Shown: one piece after another, positions 8,693-17,656 of the stretch
Layout: each line of letters begins with the position of its first letter
Numbering within the stretch: the first letter of the stretch is position 1
DNA from: Aquimonas sp.
Lineage (GTDB): Bacteria; Pseudomonadota; Gammaproteobacteria; Xanthomonadales; Xanthomonadaceae
Direction: 5' to 3'
DNA length: 64,000 nt
Assembly (NCBI GenBank): GCA_022241605.1
Contig: JAKOMQ010000010.1
Span: 58,813 to 122,812, forward strand
Position numbers and translations under genes: made by a program
Notes under the pieces: model-generated
Told to the model about the DNA's origin: nothing
The model's input: only the letters and a program-made list of their open reading frames with translations
Databases searched by the model: none

Positions 8693-11569
8693 CTATCCCG
8701 TCTCGCGGATCACCCGCTCGTCGAAATGCCTGAAGGCGTCCTGCACCTGTTGCCGCAGGTCTTCGTCGTCCCAGGGCTTGGTCAGGAACTTGTAGATCGC
8801 GCCGCGATTGATGGCGTCGGTGAGGGTGGCGAGGTCGGTATAGCCCGACAGCACGATGCGCATGGTGTCCGGATACATGTCCTTGACCCGCGACAGGAAC
8901 TCGGTGCCGCTGATGCCCGGCATGCGCTGGTCGGACACGATCACCTGCACCCGATTCTTGGCCAGCAGCTCGAAGCCTTCGGCGGCGTTGGTGGCGGTGT
9001 GGATGAGGTAACCATCGCGGCGCAGCACGCGCACCAGCGCACGCAGCACGTTGGACTCGTCGTCCACCAGCAGCAGTCCGCGTTCGGCGCGGGCGGTGCT
9101 CATCACGTTGGGGGCGACGTAGCGTTTCGCCAGCTGGGCGCTGGCTTCATCCACCGGCACGGCCGGTGAGAACAGGAAGCCCTGGAACTCGTCGCAGTGG
9201 TTCCGCAGCAGATAGCCGAACTGGGCCTCCGTCTCGACGCCCTCGGCAATCACCTTCATGTGCAGCTCGTGGCCCATGGCGGTGATCGCGCGCGCGATGG
9301 CCGCCTCGCTGCCGGCGGCGGCAATGTCGCGCACGAAGCTCTGGTCGATTTTCAGGCGGTCGATCGGAAAGCGCTTGAGCTGGCTCAGGCAGCTGTAGCC
9401 CACGCCGAAGTCGTCCAGCGCCAGATTCACGCCCAGCCGCTTCAGCGCCTGCAGGATCTCGACCGAGCGGTTCAGGTTGCCGACCACGGCCGCCTCGGTG
9501 ATCTCGATTTCCAGCATCTGCGGCGGAGCTCCACTGGCCGCGAGTGCCTCGCGGACCTCGTCGACGAAGCTGATGCGGTGCAGCTGGAGGGCGCTGACGT
9601 TGATGCCAACGCGGATATCCTTGAAGCCGGCATCGTGCCAGCGCCGCGCCTGCAGGCAGGCCTCGTGCATCACCCAGCGGCCGAGCTCGACGATGCTGCC
9701 AAGCTCTTCCGCGACGTGGATGAAGCGCTCGGGCAATATCAGGCCGCGGTCGCTGGTGCGCCAGCGCACCAGTGCCTCCATGCCGGTGATGCGGCCGTCG
9801 CTGCCGCTGACCTGCGGCTGGTAGTGCAGGACAAACTCATGGTTGCTGATCGCGCTGCGCAGGCGGCTGCCCAGCGAGAGGCGCTCGCGCAGCTCCTCGG
9901 CGTGCGAGGCCGTCGAGCCCTGCACCGAATTGCGGCCCATCCGCTTGGCCCGGTACATCGCCGACTCCGCGCACTGGAACAGCTCGATCGGGTCGCGCGC
10001 GTTGTCCGGATGCACGGCATAGCCGATGGTGGCCGAGAGAAACAGCTGCGAGCCCGAAACCGGGACGGGAACCTCAAGGGCGTGGCGGATCTGTTCGGCG
10101 ATGGTCCCGGCGTCGAAATCTCCCGCCGCATAGCGCAAGGCCAGTACGAATTCGTCGCTGGTCAGGCGCCACAGCTTGCTGGACGCCCCGGTGATGTAGC
10201 GGATGCGCGAAGCCAGCAGCCGCAGCACTTCGTCACCGCCGCGATAACCGACGGTCTCGTTGACTGACTGGAAATGATCGATGTCGATGCACCACAGTGC
10301 GACCCGCTCGCCCTTCGCCGCGGCCTCCTCGATCAGTGGCCGCAGGGCCTCCTCGGGGTCGATGAAGCGGGGCAGGCCGGTCACCTGATCGTGGCGGGCA
10401 AGATAGGCCAGCTCCGCCTCATGGCGGCGACGGTCGGTGAGGTCGGTGGCCACGCCGATGTAATGGGTGACCGCGCCCTCGGTATCGCGCACGGGGGCCA
10501 GCGTGAGCTGGTTCCAGAACAGCGTGCCGTCACGACGGTAGTTGCGCAGCACGACCTCGCACTCGCCCTGCCTTGCGAGGGTGCGGCGTATGGTCTCCAG
10601 CCCCTCCTGCTCGCGGTCGTCACCGTGCATGAAGCGGCAGTTGCGGCCGAGTATTTCCTCGGTCGTATAGCCGCTCATGCGCGCGAAGGCGGGATTCACG
10701 TAGACGGCCGGCATATCGGGTGCCCGCGCATCGGAGATCAGCATGCCGCTCTTGCTGGACTCGAAGGCCCGCGCAAGCAGGCGCACCTCGGCTTCTGTCG
10801 CCACCCTGGAGGTGACGTCGTTGATCAGCACCAGCCGCGCCTGGCGTCCTTCGAAACTGATCTCGTGGGCGGTGATGTCGACCAGGATCTGGCTGCCGTC
10901 ACCGCGCAGGTGCCGTACCGGGCCTTTGCGGTAGGGGCCGGGCGGCGAGGCGCGCAGATGGGCAAGGAAGGCCGGCACGTCCTGCGGCGGGCGCAGCTGG
11001 GTGCTGTCCATCCGCGCAAACTCCTCGCGGGAGTAGCCGTAGTGCTCGACGCAGGCCTGGTTGACCGCCAGGAAGCGCAGGCTTTCGTTGTCGCAGACCC
11101 ACATCGGCAGGGGATTGGACTCGAACAGTAGGCGGTAGCGCGATTCGCTCACCTCCAGCCGGCGCACGTCGGCAGCGCGGTCCAGCGCGTAGCGCACGCT
11201 GCGGCCCAGCCGCTCAGCGTCGAGGCCATGCTTGACCAGATAGTCGGCGGCACCGGCTTCCATCGCGCGAAGATCGACCTCGCGGCTGCCCTGGCCGGTA
11301 AGCAGCAGCACAGGCACGCCCAGCTCGCGCGCGACCGCTTCCTCGATGAACTGGATGCCGCTGTCCGGCCCGATCCTGTAGTCCACCAGGCAGATGTCGA
11401 AGGCGCCACTGGCGAGTGCGGCCAGCCCCGCCTCCAGGCTGGCGACGTCGGTCAACTGCGCGCGAAAATCGTCGACTTCGGCGAACAGCGCGCGGGTCAG
11501 GACGACATCGTCCTCGTCGTCCTCGACCAGCAGCACCCGCACCAGCGGGGAGTCAGTGCGTGTTGGCAC
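8693..11569 (-). CDS. REC-PAS-LOV-GGDEF-EAL-REC protein, predicted light-responsive c-di-GMP phosphodiesterase
   Basis: A 958-residue cytoplasmic protein if started at the GTG at 11569, one base after the stop of the upstream regulator; a GTG at 11617 is possible but overlaps that gene. Domain order: REC (about 8-130, Asp in LVDYRIG), PAS (about 140-250), a LOV-like PAS (about 275-385), GGDEF (about 400-550), EAL (about 570-815) and a C-terminal RpfG-type REC (about 830-950, SDQRMPG, LTKPW). The LOV domain has GRNCRFMHG with the photoactive Cys at residue 311 and the flavin-contact Asn pair in NYRRDGTLFWN, but GVATD replaces the usual GVQxD. The GGDEF motif is degenerate (TSDEF), so cyclase activity is unlikely. 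The EAL domain keeps MEALVRW, DDFGVGYS and AEGVE, so c-di-GMP hydrolysis is likely. It is the last gene of an operon with a giant sensor kinase. Confidence 0.85.
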   Translation of the reverse strand: MPTRTDSPLVRVLLVEDDEDDVVLTRALFAEVDDFRAQLTDVASLEAGLAALASGAFDICLVDYRIGPDSGIQFIEEAVARELGVPVLLLTGQGSREVDLRAMEAGAADYLVKHGLDAERLGRSVRYALDRAADVRRLEVSESRYRLLFESNPLPMWVCDNESLRFLAVNQACVEHYGYSREEFARMDSTQLRPPQDVPAFLAHLRASPPGPYRKGPVRHLRGDGSQILVDITAHEISFEGRQARLVLINDVTSRVATEAEVRLLARAFESSKSGMLISDARAPDMPAVYVNPAFARMSGYTTEEILGRNCRFMHGDDREQEGLETIRRTLARQGECEVVLRNYRRDGTLFWNQLTLAPVRDTEGAVTHYIGVATDLTDRRRHEAELAYLARHDQVTGLPRFIDPEEALRPLIEEAAAKGERVALWCIDIDHFQSVNETVGYRGGDEVLRLLASRIRYITGASSKLWRLTSDEFVLALRYAAGDFDAGTIAEQIRHALEVPVPVSGSQLFLSATIGYAVHPDNARDPIELFQCAESAMYRAKRMGRNSVQGSTASHAEELRERLSLGSRLRSAISNHEFVLHYQPQVSGSDGRITGMEALVRWRTSDRGLILPERFIHVAEELGSIVELGRWVMHEACLQARRWHDAGFKDIRVGINVSALQLHRISFVDEVREALAASGAPPQMLEIEITEAAVVGNLNRSVEILQALKRLGVNLALDDFGVGYSCLSQLKRFPIDRLKIDQSFVRDIAAAGSEAAIARAITAMGHELHMKVIAEGVETEAQFGYLLRNHCDEFQGFLFSPAVPVDEASAQLAKRYVAPNVMSTARAERGLLLVDDESNVLRALVRVLRRDGYLIHTATNAAEGFELLAKNRVQVIVSDQRMPGISGTEFLSRVKDMYPDTMRIVLSGYTDLATLTDAINRGAIYKFLTKPWDDEDLRQQVQDAFRHFDERVIRETG

Positions 11570-11570
11570 T

Positions 11571-11996
11571 TCAGGGGGCCTCGCGCGGTGGCGACAGCCA
11601 GCGCCGTCCGATGACACCCACCAGGTCGAGCAGGGCGCCGAAGTCGACGGGCTTGACGAAATAGGCCGAGCAGCCGGCGCGATGACTGCGGCTTTCGTCG
11701 TCCTCCGCGGCCGATGTGGACATCACCACCACGGGCAGGCGGGCGAAGCGAGGGTCGCTGCGCATGCGCTGCAGGGCTTCACGACCGTCCATACGCGGCA
11801 TGTTGAGGTCGAGCAGCACCAGCCTCGGCAACTCCGGGGAGCTGTCCAGGCAGCGCAGGAGATCCTCGCCGTCGTTGGCGAATTCGATCGAACAGCCAAT
11901 GCCTGACTGCTGGAAGGCATCGGCGAGCAGGCGACGGTCGTCCGGATCGTCCTCGGCAATCAGGATGCGCTGTGGCGTGGCGTGCGATGCAGTCAT
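11571..11996 (-). CDS. Single-domain response regulator (Rcp1-like)
   Basis: A 141-residue stand-alone receiver domain with acidic pocket AEDDPDD, phospho-acceptor Asp63 in LLDLNMPRMDG and Lys115 in YFVKPVD. It resembles the CheY-like regulators that serve phytochrome-type kinases. Its ATG overlaps the stop of the upstream kinase (ATGA), and the REC-LOV-EAL gene follows at once. It probably carries the phosphoryl group from that kinase, perhaps onward to other partners, since it has no output domain. Confidence 0.9.
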   Translation of the reverse strand: MTASHATPQRILIAEDDPDDRRLLADAFQQSGIGCSIEFANDGEDLLRCLDSSPELPRLVLLDLNMPRMDGREALQRMRSDPRFARLPVVVMSTSAAEDDESRSHRAGCSAYFVKPVDFGALLDLVGVIGRRWLSPPREAP

Positions 11997-14900
11997 CGAC
12001 CCGAATCCTCGCAGACCTCAGGCCCGAGGGAAAGCAGCGCGCGGGCCATCGGCAGCTCGACGATGAAGCGGGCGCCTTCACCTGGGCGGCCGTCGGCATG
12101 CAGGCGGCCGCCGTGGCGCTCGACGATCTTCCGCACGATCGCCAGCCCGATCCCGGAGCCCTCATAGTCCTGGCGGGCGTGCAGGCGCTGGAACGGGGCG
12201 AAGATGCGCTCGAGGTAGCGGTTGTCGAATCCGATGCCGTTGTCTTCCACGGTCAACTCCAGCTGCTCCGCCCGGCCGTCCGCGGCCGGCAGTCGGCGCG
12301 CCCGGACCTGTACGACCGGCGTCCGCCCCGGCTGCGCGAACTTGATGGCGTTGCCGATCAGGTTCTGCAGCAGCTGATGCATCTGCACGGGGTCGGCTTC
12401 GATCCCGGGCAGGCGATCGGCCAGCACCCGCGCGCCGCTGGCTTCGATCCTGCTTTCGAGGTCCGACAGGACGTCGTCGAGTACGGCAGACAGTTCGACC
12501 CAGCGCGGCCGGTGGGCCTGGCGCGAGACCCGCGAGTAGGCCAGCAGATCGTTGATCAGGGTCTGCATGCGCGAAGCTGCGCCGCGCATGCGCTGGATGT
12601 AGTCGGCGCCCTGCGCATCGAGGTGCGCGCCGAGGTGCAGCCGCAGGCGGTCGCCGAACGCCTGCACCTTGCGCAGCGGTTCCTGCAGGTCGTGCGAAGC
12701 AATGAAGGCGAAGTCCTGCAGCTCCTGATTGCGCGCCTGCACGTCGGCCATCGCCGCCTGCAGGGCGGCCTGGGCGCGACGCTGCTCGGTGACGTCGCTG
12801 ACGATCAGGAACACGCCCACGGCATCTCCGTCCACTTCGATCGGCAGGCTGGTGGTGACCGCCCGGAAACGCCGGCCTTCCGGGCCCAGCGCGGCGTGCT
12901 CGAAGCGGTGGATGCCGCCGCGTGCCGCCAGTTCCACCTGGCGCTGCATCAGCCCGGTTTCTTCGGCCGGCACGATGGCGCTGACCAGCTGTCCCGTCAG
13001 GCTGGCGCGGGCGCGCCAGGTTTGCGCCTCCGCTGCCGCGTTGCAGTCCTCGATCCGCCCCTCCAGATCCAGTGCGAACACCGCATCCGGGACCAGCGCA
13101 AACAGCGAGCGCAGGCGCTGCCGCCCTTCTTCGATGCGGCGTTTGGCGGTGGCGGAGTTGATCGCAATCGCGATCAGCGACACCGCCGCATTGATTGCGT
13201 CGAGCTCGATCGCGTCCGGACGGTGCGGCTGGGCGTGGTAGACGGTAAAGCTGCCCAGCACGCGATCGTCCGCGGCCAGCACCGGGGTCGCGGTGGCTGC
13301 GCGGATACCGGCTGCGCGGAACAGCTCGTGGACTTCCGAGAACAGGGGGTCGGCAAGCACGTCCTGCACCACGCGCTGGCGGCGGTCCCGGGCGGCTTGG
13401 CGACTCGGGCCGAGTGCGCGCTGGCGGTCGAGCGCAGCAAGATGGTCGCCGAAGGCGGGCGGCAGGGAGGGCGCGACCACTTCCAGCACGTCGCCCTCGT
13501 CGTCGGTCCTGAACACCACCGCGAGCCGATCCTCCTGCCGGCGTTCGAAGCTGGCAACGATGGCCAAGAGCGTTTCGGTCAGCGGCCGCCCAGTGGCGAT
13601 GCCGCGCAGGATTTCGGCGCGCTCGTGCTCTACGGCCTGTTCGGCGCGGGCGCGACTGATGTCCTGCAGCGTGCCCAGCAGGTGCAGGGGCAAGCCCTGC
13701 GCGTCGCGACTGAGCTCGGCCTGGGTGTGCACCCAGCGCACCACGCCGTCAGGGCGGCTGACCCGGTATTCGATATCGATCTGATGGCCGCGCTCGAGCA
13801 GGATGTTGTACTGCTCGCGGACTCTCTTGCGATCTTCGGGGTGGATCCGGCCCTTGGCGCTTTCAAGGTCGGCGCCGGCGCCTTCCAGGCCCAGGATTCG
13901 GGCCACCTGTTCCGAGACCTCCAAGCTGGCGCCATCGGCACCGAAGCGGACCTGCCATGTGCCGAGGCCCGCTACCCGTTCGGCGCCGGCCAGCAGGGCG
14001 CGGCTGCGCGACAGGTTCTCCACCTGCTCCTGCAGGCTGCGTCGGGTGTTGCGCAGGGCTTCGATAAGCGCGGCCCAGTCCAGCGATAGCGCCATCATCT
14101 GCGCGAACTGCCCGAGCACCGCCTCGTCCTCGGCGCCGAAGCCGTCGCCGCTGGGCCGGGACAGCAGCAGATGGGCGATGCACTGCCCCGAGCCGTCCTG
14201 CAGGGGCGCCGAAAGCAGCCCGGCCAGCGGAAGGCCGACGAGGTGGCTGCTCAGCGAGCCGTAGCCGACCTGGGCCAGCAGCTCGGCTGTACTCAGCCGC
14301 TGCGGACCCTGTCCCAGTAGTTTCCGCAGGTCGTCCAGCGCTTCGTTCGCGCCGGGGGCATTGGTCCAGGCCCAGTTGTCCGGTCCGTTGCGTGCCAGAT
14401 CGGCCGCCGGGATGGGCGCAGCCCCGGGTTCCACGGGCAGCAGCAGGGCAAGGCCCGCCTGCAGCGCTTCGCGGACTTCGGTGAGAAGGGTAGGCACGAG
14501 GTCCAGATCGCCCAGCTTGCGGCTGGCCAGCAGGGCCGCCCGGTTCAGGGACTGCAGCTGGGTCGCCTGTCGCTCGCTGCGCGCGAGCGCCGACTGAAGC
14601 TCGGCAGCCTGGCGCTGCTGCAGGCTGATGTCCTGCACGGTGCCTGAGATCGAATCGATGCCGCCCTCGGAGCCGTGTTCGGCCTGGCCGAGGCTGCGCA
14701 CCCGCAGCAGGCGACCATCGGCGCGCAGCAGGTGATGATCAAGATCGAAGCCGCGGCCTTCGCTCAGCAGCGCGTCCAGCGCGAGCTGCATGGCCGCGCG
14801 GTCCGGGCCGGCGACGCACTGCAGCAGCAGCTCCCGCGAGGGCGGCAGCTGGTCGGGCATCAGGCCCAACATGCGGAACAGCTCGTCGCTCCACAGCCAC

Positions 14901-17284
14901 TGGCCGCTGACGAGGTCATAGCGCCAGCTGCCGACCCGGGCCAGTGACTGGGCGGTGCGCAGCGCCGACTCGTTGCGGGCCAGCGCCTGCGCGCGCTCGC
15001 GCGCGCCGCTGATGTCGCGTACCAGCAGAGCCATTCCGGTCAGATGCGGGAACGCCCGCAGCTCCAGCCAGCGGCCGTGCGGCGAGCGAACCTCCACCAG
15101 CGCGGGCGCGGCGTCCTCGATCGCTCGCTGCAGCGTCTTGCCCTGGCTGTCCTCGAACAGCGCCGGCCACAGCGCCGACAGGGGCGTGCCGGGCGGCAGC
15201 TCATGGACGCCCGCCAGCAGTTCGCCCGCCTGCCGGTTCGCGAAACTGATCTTGAGCCCACGATCCACGAAGGCGAAGCCATCGCTGATGCTCGAGAGGA
15301 TCAGCCCGAGCTCGTCCAGCGAGCGATCCAGCGCCGACTCGGTGGCCTCGCGCGCCGCGATCTCGCGCTCCAGCCCGCGCGCCACGCGCTCCGCCTGATG
15401 TGCGCGCTGTCGTCCCAGCACGGCCAGCCGCAGCGCGCTCGCCAGGCTGATGCCCAGCAGCAGCGCCAGCACCAGCAGGGCGAGAGGCAGGCGGCTCACC
15501 ATCAGCTGGGAGAGTTCAGGGCGCGGTGCCAGGGACAGCGTCCAGACGCGGCCGAAGGCGTCAAGCTTGCGCTGGTGCGCCTGCGGCAGGGTTTCCAGCG
15601 CTTCGCCGAAGAGCAAGCTGTCGTTCTCACGCAGCTCGATGAGGTAATCGGGATGGCGCGCGCCCAGCGCTTCTGCTGCCAGCTGCGTCACGTCGAGCGC
15701 CGCCAGGATGGAGCCTCGCTCTGCCTGCAGCGCCAGCAGCGCCTGCATGCCGGGCTGCCCCGCCATCGCCGGCCCCAGCTGCAGCGCGCGATGGTCATCG
15801 GCAGGCAGGGCCTCCAGCTCCAGCCGTTCGAGTTCGACCACGAGCCCCGAACTTGCCTCGCCCGCGCGCGGCACCCAGGCCTCCGCTGTGCGCACCGCCA
15901 GCAGTGCGGGATCCGCCGCAAGCAGGCTGGTCGCATCCGCCCCCGAGCGTGCGGGATGGCTGGCCAGGGCCTGGCGCAGGCCGCCCAGCCTGAGCGTCAC
16001 CCGCTCGGCGAACTGATCCGCCATGTTGGCGCCCGCCAGCTGCAGGCGTTGGGTCTCGTTGGGCTGCAGGGCGACCCAGGCGGAGACGCCCAGCGCCGCC
16101 ACCAGCAGCCCCGCGCTGGCCGGCCACATCAGCGCCTGTCGGACAGGGTTGGCCTGGCCACGATCGGCCAACAGCACCAGGGCAAGCCCGGTCGATGCGA
16201 CTGCGAGTGCAAGCATCGGTGACAGCTTGCGCAGGTCGCCGGGCAGCCCGGGCAGCCCGGTGGCGAGCAAATAGCCCAGCAGCGCCAGCCCGGCTGCCAG
16301 CATCAGACCGAATCCGGCCGTCCATGCCAGTGCCCGCCCCACTCCGCCTGGCCTTGCCTGCAGCAGCGGCAGGGCGGCAAGCGTGCCCAGGCCCAGCGCG
16401 AGCAGCGTGCCGATCCGCAGGGGCGGAAGTTCAGCCAGCGTGGGCGTGCCCGGCAGCAGCGGGTGCAGGCTGGCGACCAAGATCAGGCCGGCCAAGGGCA
16501 GCAGAACCGCCGCCGCGTAACGCTGCCGGCCGGCGGCCGCCAGCAGCAGGCCTGCCGCCAGCAATGAAACGCCAAGCGCCGCCAGCGCATGGCCCAGATC
16601 GGTGGCCCAGCTGCCGGCAAGCCCAGGCAGGCGCAGCAGGTCCGCGCTGGCCTGCAGCAGGCCCGCTGCAAGGCCCAGCATGGCGGCGTGGTGCAGCACC
16701 GAGCGCATGCCGCCGGCGCCGCGGGCGATGCGGTAGAGCAGGGCCGAACCCAGCGCCAGCGCACTGGCGGCCAGCACCGAGCCGAAGCCGAAGCCCACGC
16801 CGAAACTTCGCGGGCCGCCTGCCTTCAGGCTGAATAGGCCCAGTTCGACCAGGCCGCCCACAAGCAGCGCCCAGCCCGCCAGCCCCGACATCAGGCTACC
16901 CAGCGGATTCCGCTTCTTGCTCAGCAGACCCACTCCCGCCGTCAGCATGGTCAGGCCGAGCGCAATCAGCTCGCCGCTACCGGCGGCGCTGTAAAAATCG
17001 CTGCGGCCGATGCCCAGCAGGCTGCCCAACAGGACGGGCGCTCCGGCGGCACAGGCCTGCAGGCCCAACAGCGGTCGCAGGCCGCGCAGGGGCCACAGCA
17101 GGGCGAGGGTGGCCAGTGCACTCCATGCGGCGACCGCCAGCGCGCTCCACGCGCCGAGGCCTTCGGTGCTCAGCACCCAGGCGCCAGTCGCCAGCCCACT
17201 CGCCGCCACCGCGAGCTCGCGCATGCGAACGCCAGCAGCCTTGGACGGGGGGCGATAAGGCGGTTCGGCGGACTCGGAGGCCAT
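11993..17284 (-). CDS. Giant membrane sensor histidine kinase with multiple PAS and GAF domains
   Basis: A 1763-residue hybrid-free kinase starting at the ATG at 17284 (MASESAEPP). The first ~420 residues are a polytopic membrane domain with about 9-11 hydrophobic segments. A probable periplasmic CHASE-like stretch and a final membrane helix follow. The cytoplasmic part reads PAS, PAS, GAF, PAS_3, GAF, PAS, then a phytochrome-type HisKA with phospho-His1531 in IASHDLQEPLRK and a HATPase (NLIGNAIKFA, VEDNGIGF, GSGIGLAIV). It lacks a receiver of its own. The separate REC protein encoded just downstream (ATGA overlap) supplies it. The ligand is unknown. A frame extension to 17380 exists but adds an implausible N-terminus before the membrane domain. 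Confidence 0.88.
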   Translation of the reverse strand: MASESAEPPYRPPSKAAGVRMRELAVAASGLATGAWVLSTEGLGAWSALAVAAWSALATLALLWPLRGLRPLLGLQACAAGAPVLLGSLLGIGRSDFYSAAGSGELIALGLTMLTAGVGLLSKKRNPLGSLMSGLAGWALLVGGLVELGLFSLKAGGPRSFGVGFGFGSVLAASALALGSALLYRIARGAGGMRSVLHHAAMLGLAAGLLQASADLLRLPGLAGSWATDLGHALAALGVSLLAAGLLLAAAGRQRYAAAVLLPLAGLILVASLHPLLPGTPTLAELPPLRIGTLLALGLGTLAALPLLQARPGGVGRALAWTAGFGLMLAAGLALLGYLLATGLPGLPGDLRKLSPMLALAVASTGLALVLLADRGQANPVRQALMWPASAGLLVAALGVSAWVALQPNETQRLQLAGANMADQFAERVTLRLGGLRQALASHPARSGADATSLLAADPALLAVRTAEAWVPRAGEASSGLVVELERLELEALPADDHRALQLGPAMAGQPGMQALLALQAERGSILAALDVTQLAAEALGARHPDYLIELRENDSLLFGEALETLPQAHQRKLDAFGRVWTLSLAPRPELSQLMVSRLPLALLVLALLLGISLASALRLAVLGRQRAHQAERVARGLEREIAAREATESALDRSLDELGLILSSISDGFAFVDRGLKISFANRQAGELLAGVHELPPGTPLSALWPALFEDSQGKTLQRAIEDAAPALVEVRSPHGRWLELRAFPHLTGMALLVRDISGARERAQALARNESALRTAQSLARVGSWRYDLVSGQWLWSDELFRMLGLMPDQLPPSRELLLQCVAGPDRAAMQLALDALLSEGRGFDLDHHLLRADGRLLRVRSLGQAEHGSEGGIDSISGTVQDISLQQRQAAELQSALARSERQATQLQSLNRAALLASRKLGDLDLVPTLLTEVREALQAGLALLLPVEPGAAPIPAADLARNGPDNWAWTNAPGANEALDDLRKLLGQGPQRLSTAELLAQVGYGSLSSHLVGLPLAGLLSAPLQDGSGQCIAHLLLSRPSGDGFGAEDEAVLGQFAQMMALSLDWAALIEALRNTRRSLQEQVENLSRSRALLAGAERVAGLGTWQVRFGADGASLEVSEQVARILGLEGAGADLESAKGRIHPEDRKRVREQYNILLERGHQIDIEYRVSRPDGVVRWVHTQAELSRDAQGLPLHLLGTLQDISRARAEQAVEHERAEILRGIATGRPLTETLLAIVASFERRQEDRLAVVFRTDDEGDVLEVVAPSLPPAFGDHLAALDRQRALGPSRQAARDRRQRVVQDVLADPLFSEVHELFRAAGIRAATATPVLAADDRVLGSFTVYHAQPHRPDAIELDAINAAVSLIAIAINSATAKRRIEEGRQRLRSLFALVPDAVFALDLEGRIEDCNAAAEAQTWRARASLTGQLVSAIVPAEETGLMQRQVELAARGGIHRFEHAALGPEGRRFRAVTTSLPIEVDGDAVGVFLIVSDVTEQRRAQAALQAAMADVQARNQELQDFAFIASHDLQEPLRKVQAFGDRLRLHLGAHLDAQGADYIQRMRGAASRMQTLINDLLAYSRVSRQAHRPRWVELSAVLDDVLSDLESRIEASGARVLADRLPGIEADPVQMHQLLQNLIGNAIKFAQPGRTPVVQVRARRLPAADGRAEQLELTVEDNGIGFDNRYLERIFAPFQRLHARQDYEGSGIGLAIVRKIVERHGGRLHADGRPGEGARFIVELPMARALLSLGPEVCEDSGR

Positions 17285-17656
17285 GCTTGGCAGCTGCGCT
17301 CGGGGCTCGCAGCTTACTAAAGCCCAAGCTCCAAACGCCTCTATCGCCTCCTTGCGGCCCCGACGGTGCCGTAGCGCCATGCTGGCGCGGCACGCAGCGT
17401 GCAGGCGTCAGCCCACCGCACGCCCGAGGACATCCCAACACGTGTGCCCTGCTGCAGACATCGACGTCCGCGACCGCTTCGGCGGGCCATCGCCGCGCAT
17501 TCGCGCAGGCCGGCCCGGCGTGTTCGGGCGCCCGGCCCCCGCGCCCGCGCCGGATTCCCAGGCCTGGCGCCGCCGTGGCCGACCGCGGCAGCCCATCCGG
17601 AGGTCTCGTGACGTAAACCCGTCGCCGTGCCCATTCGGGTGGACAGGGAGACCCTG
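17285..17656. other. Divergent intergenic region between two signalling operons
   Basis: A 372 bp GC-rich gap between the minus-strand kinase operon and the plus-strand FIST operon. It must hold both promoters, but I see no convincing -35/-10 pair. A GGGAG ribosome binding site at its right end supports the ATG at 17657. No gene is supported here. Confidence 0.6.

Noticed and set aside
11972..14089. Long plus-strand open frame of 705 codons opposite the giant kinase
   Set aside because: It is the antisense shadow of the kinase in GC-rich DNA: His/Arg/Ala/Gly-rich, without domains, whereas the minus strand shows continuous PAS/GAF/HisKA homology.
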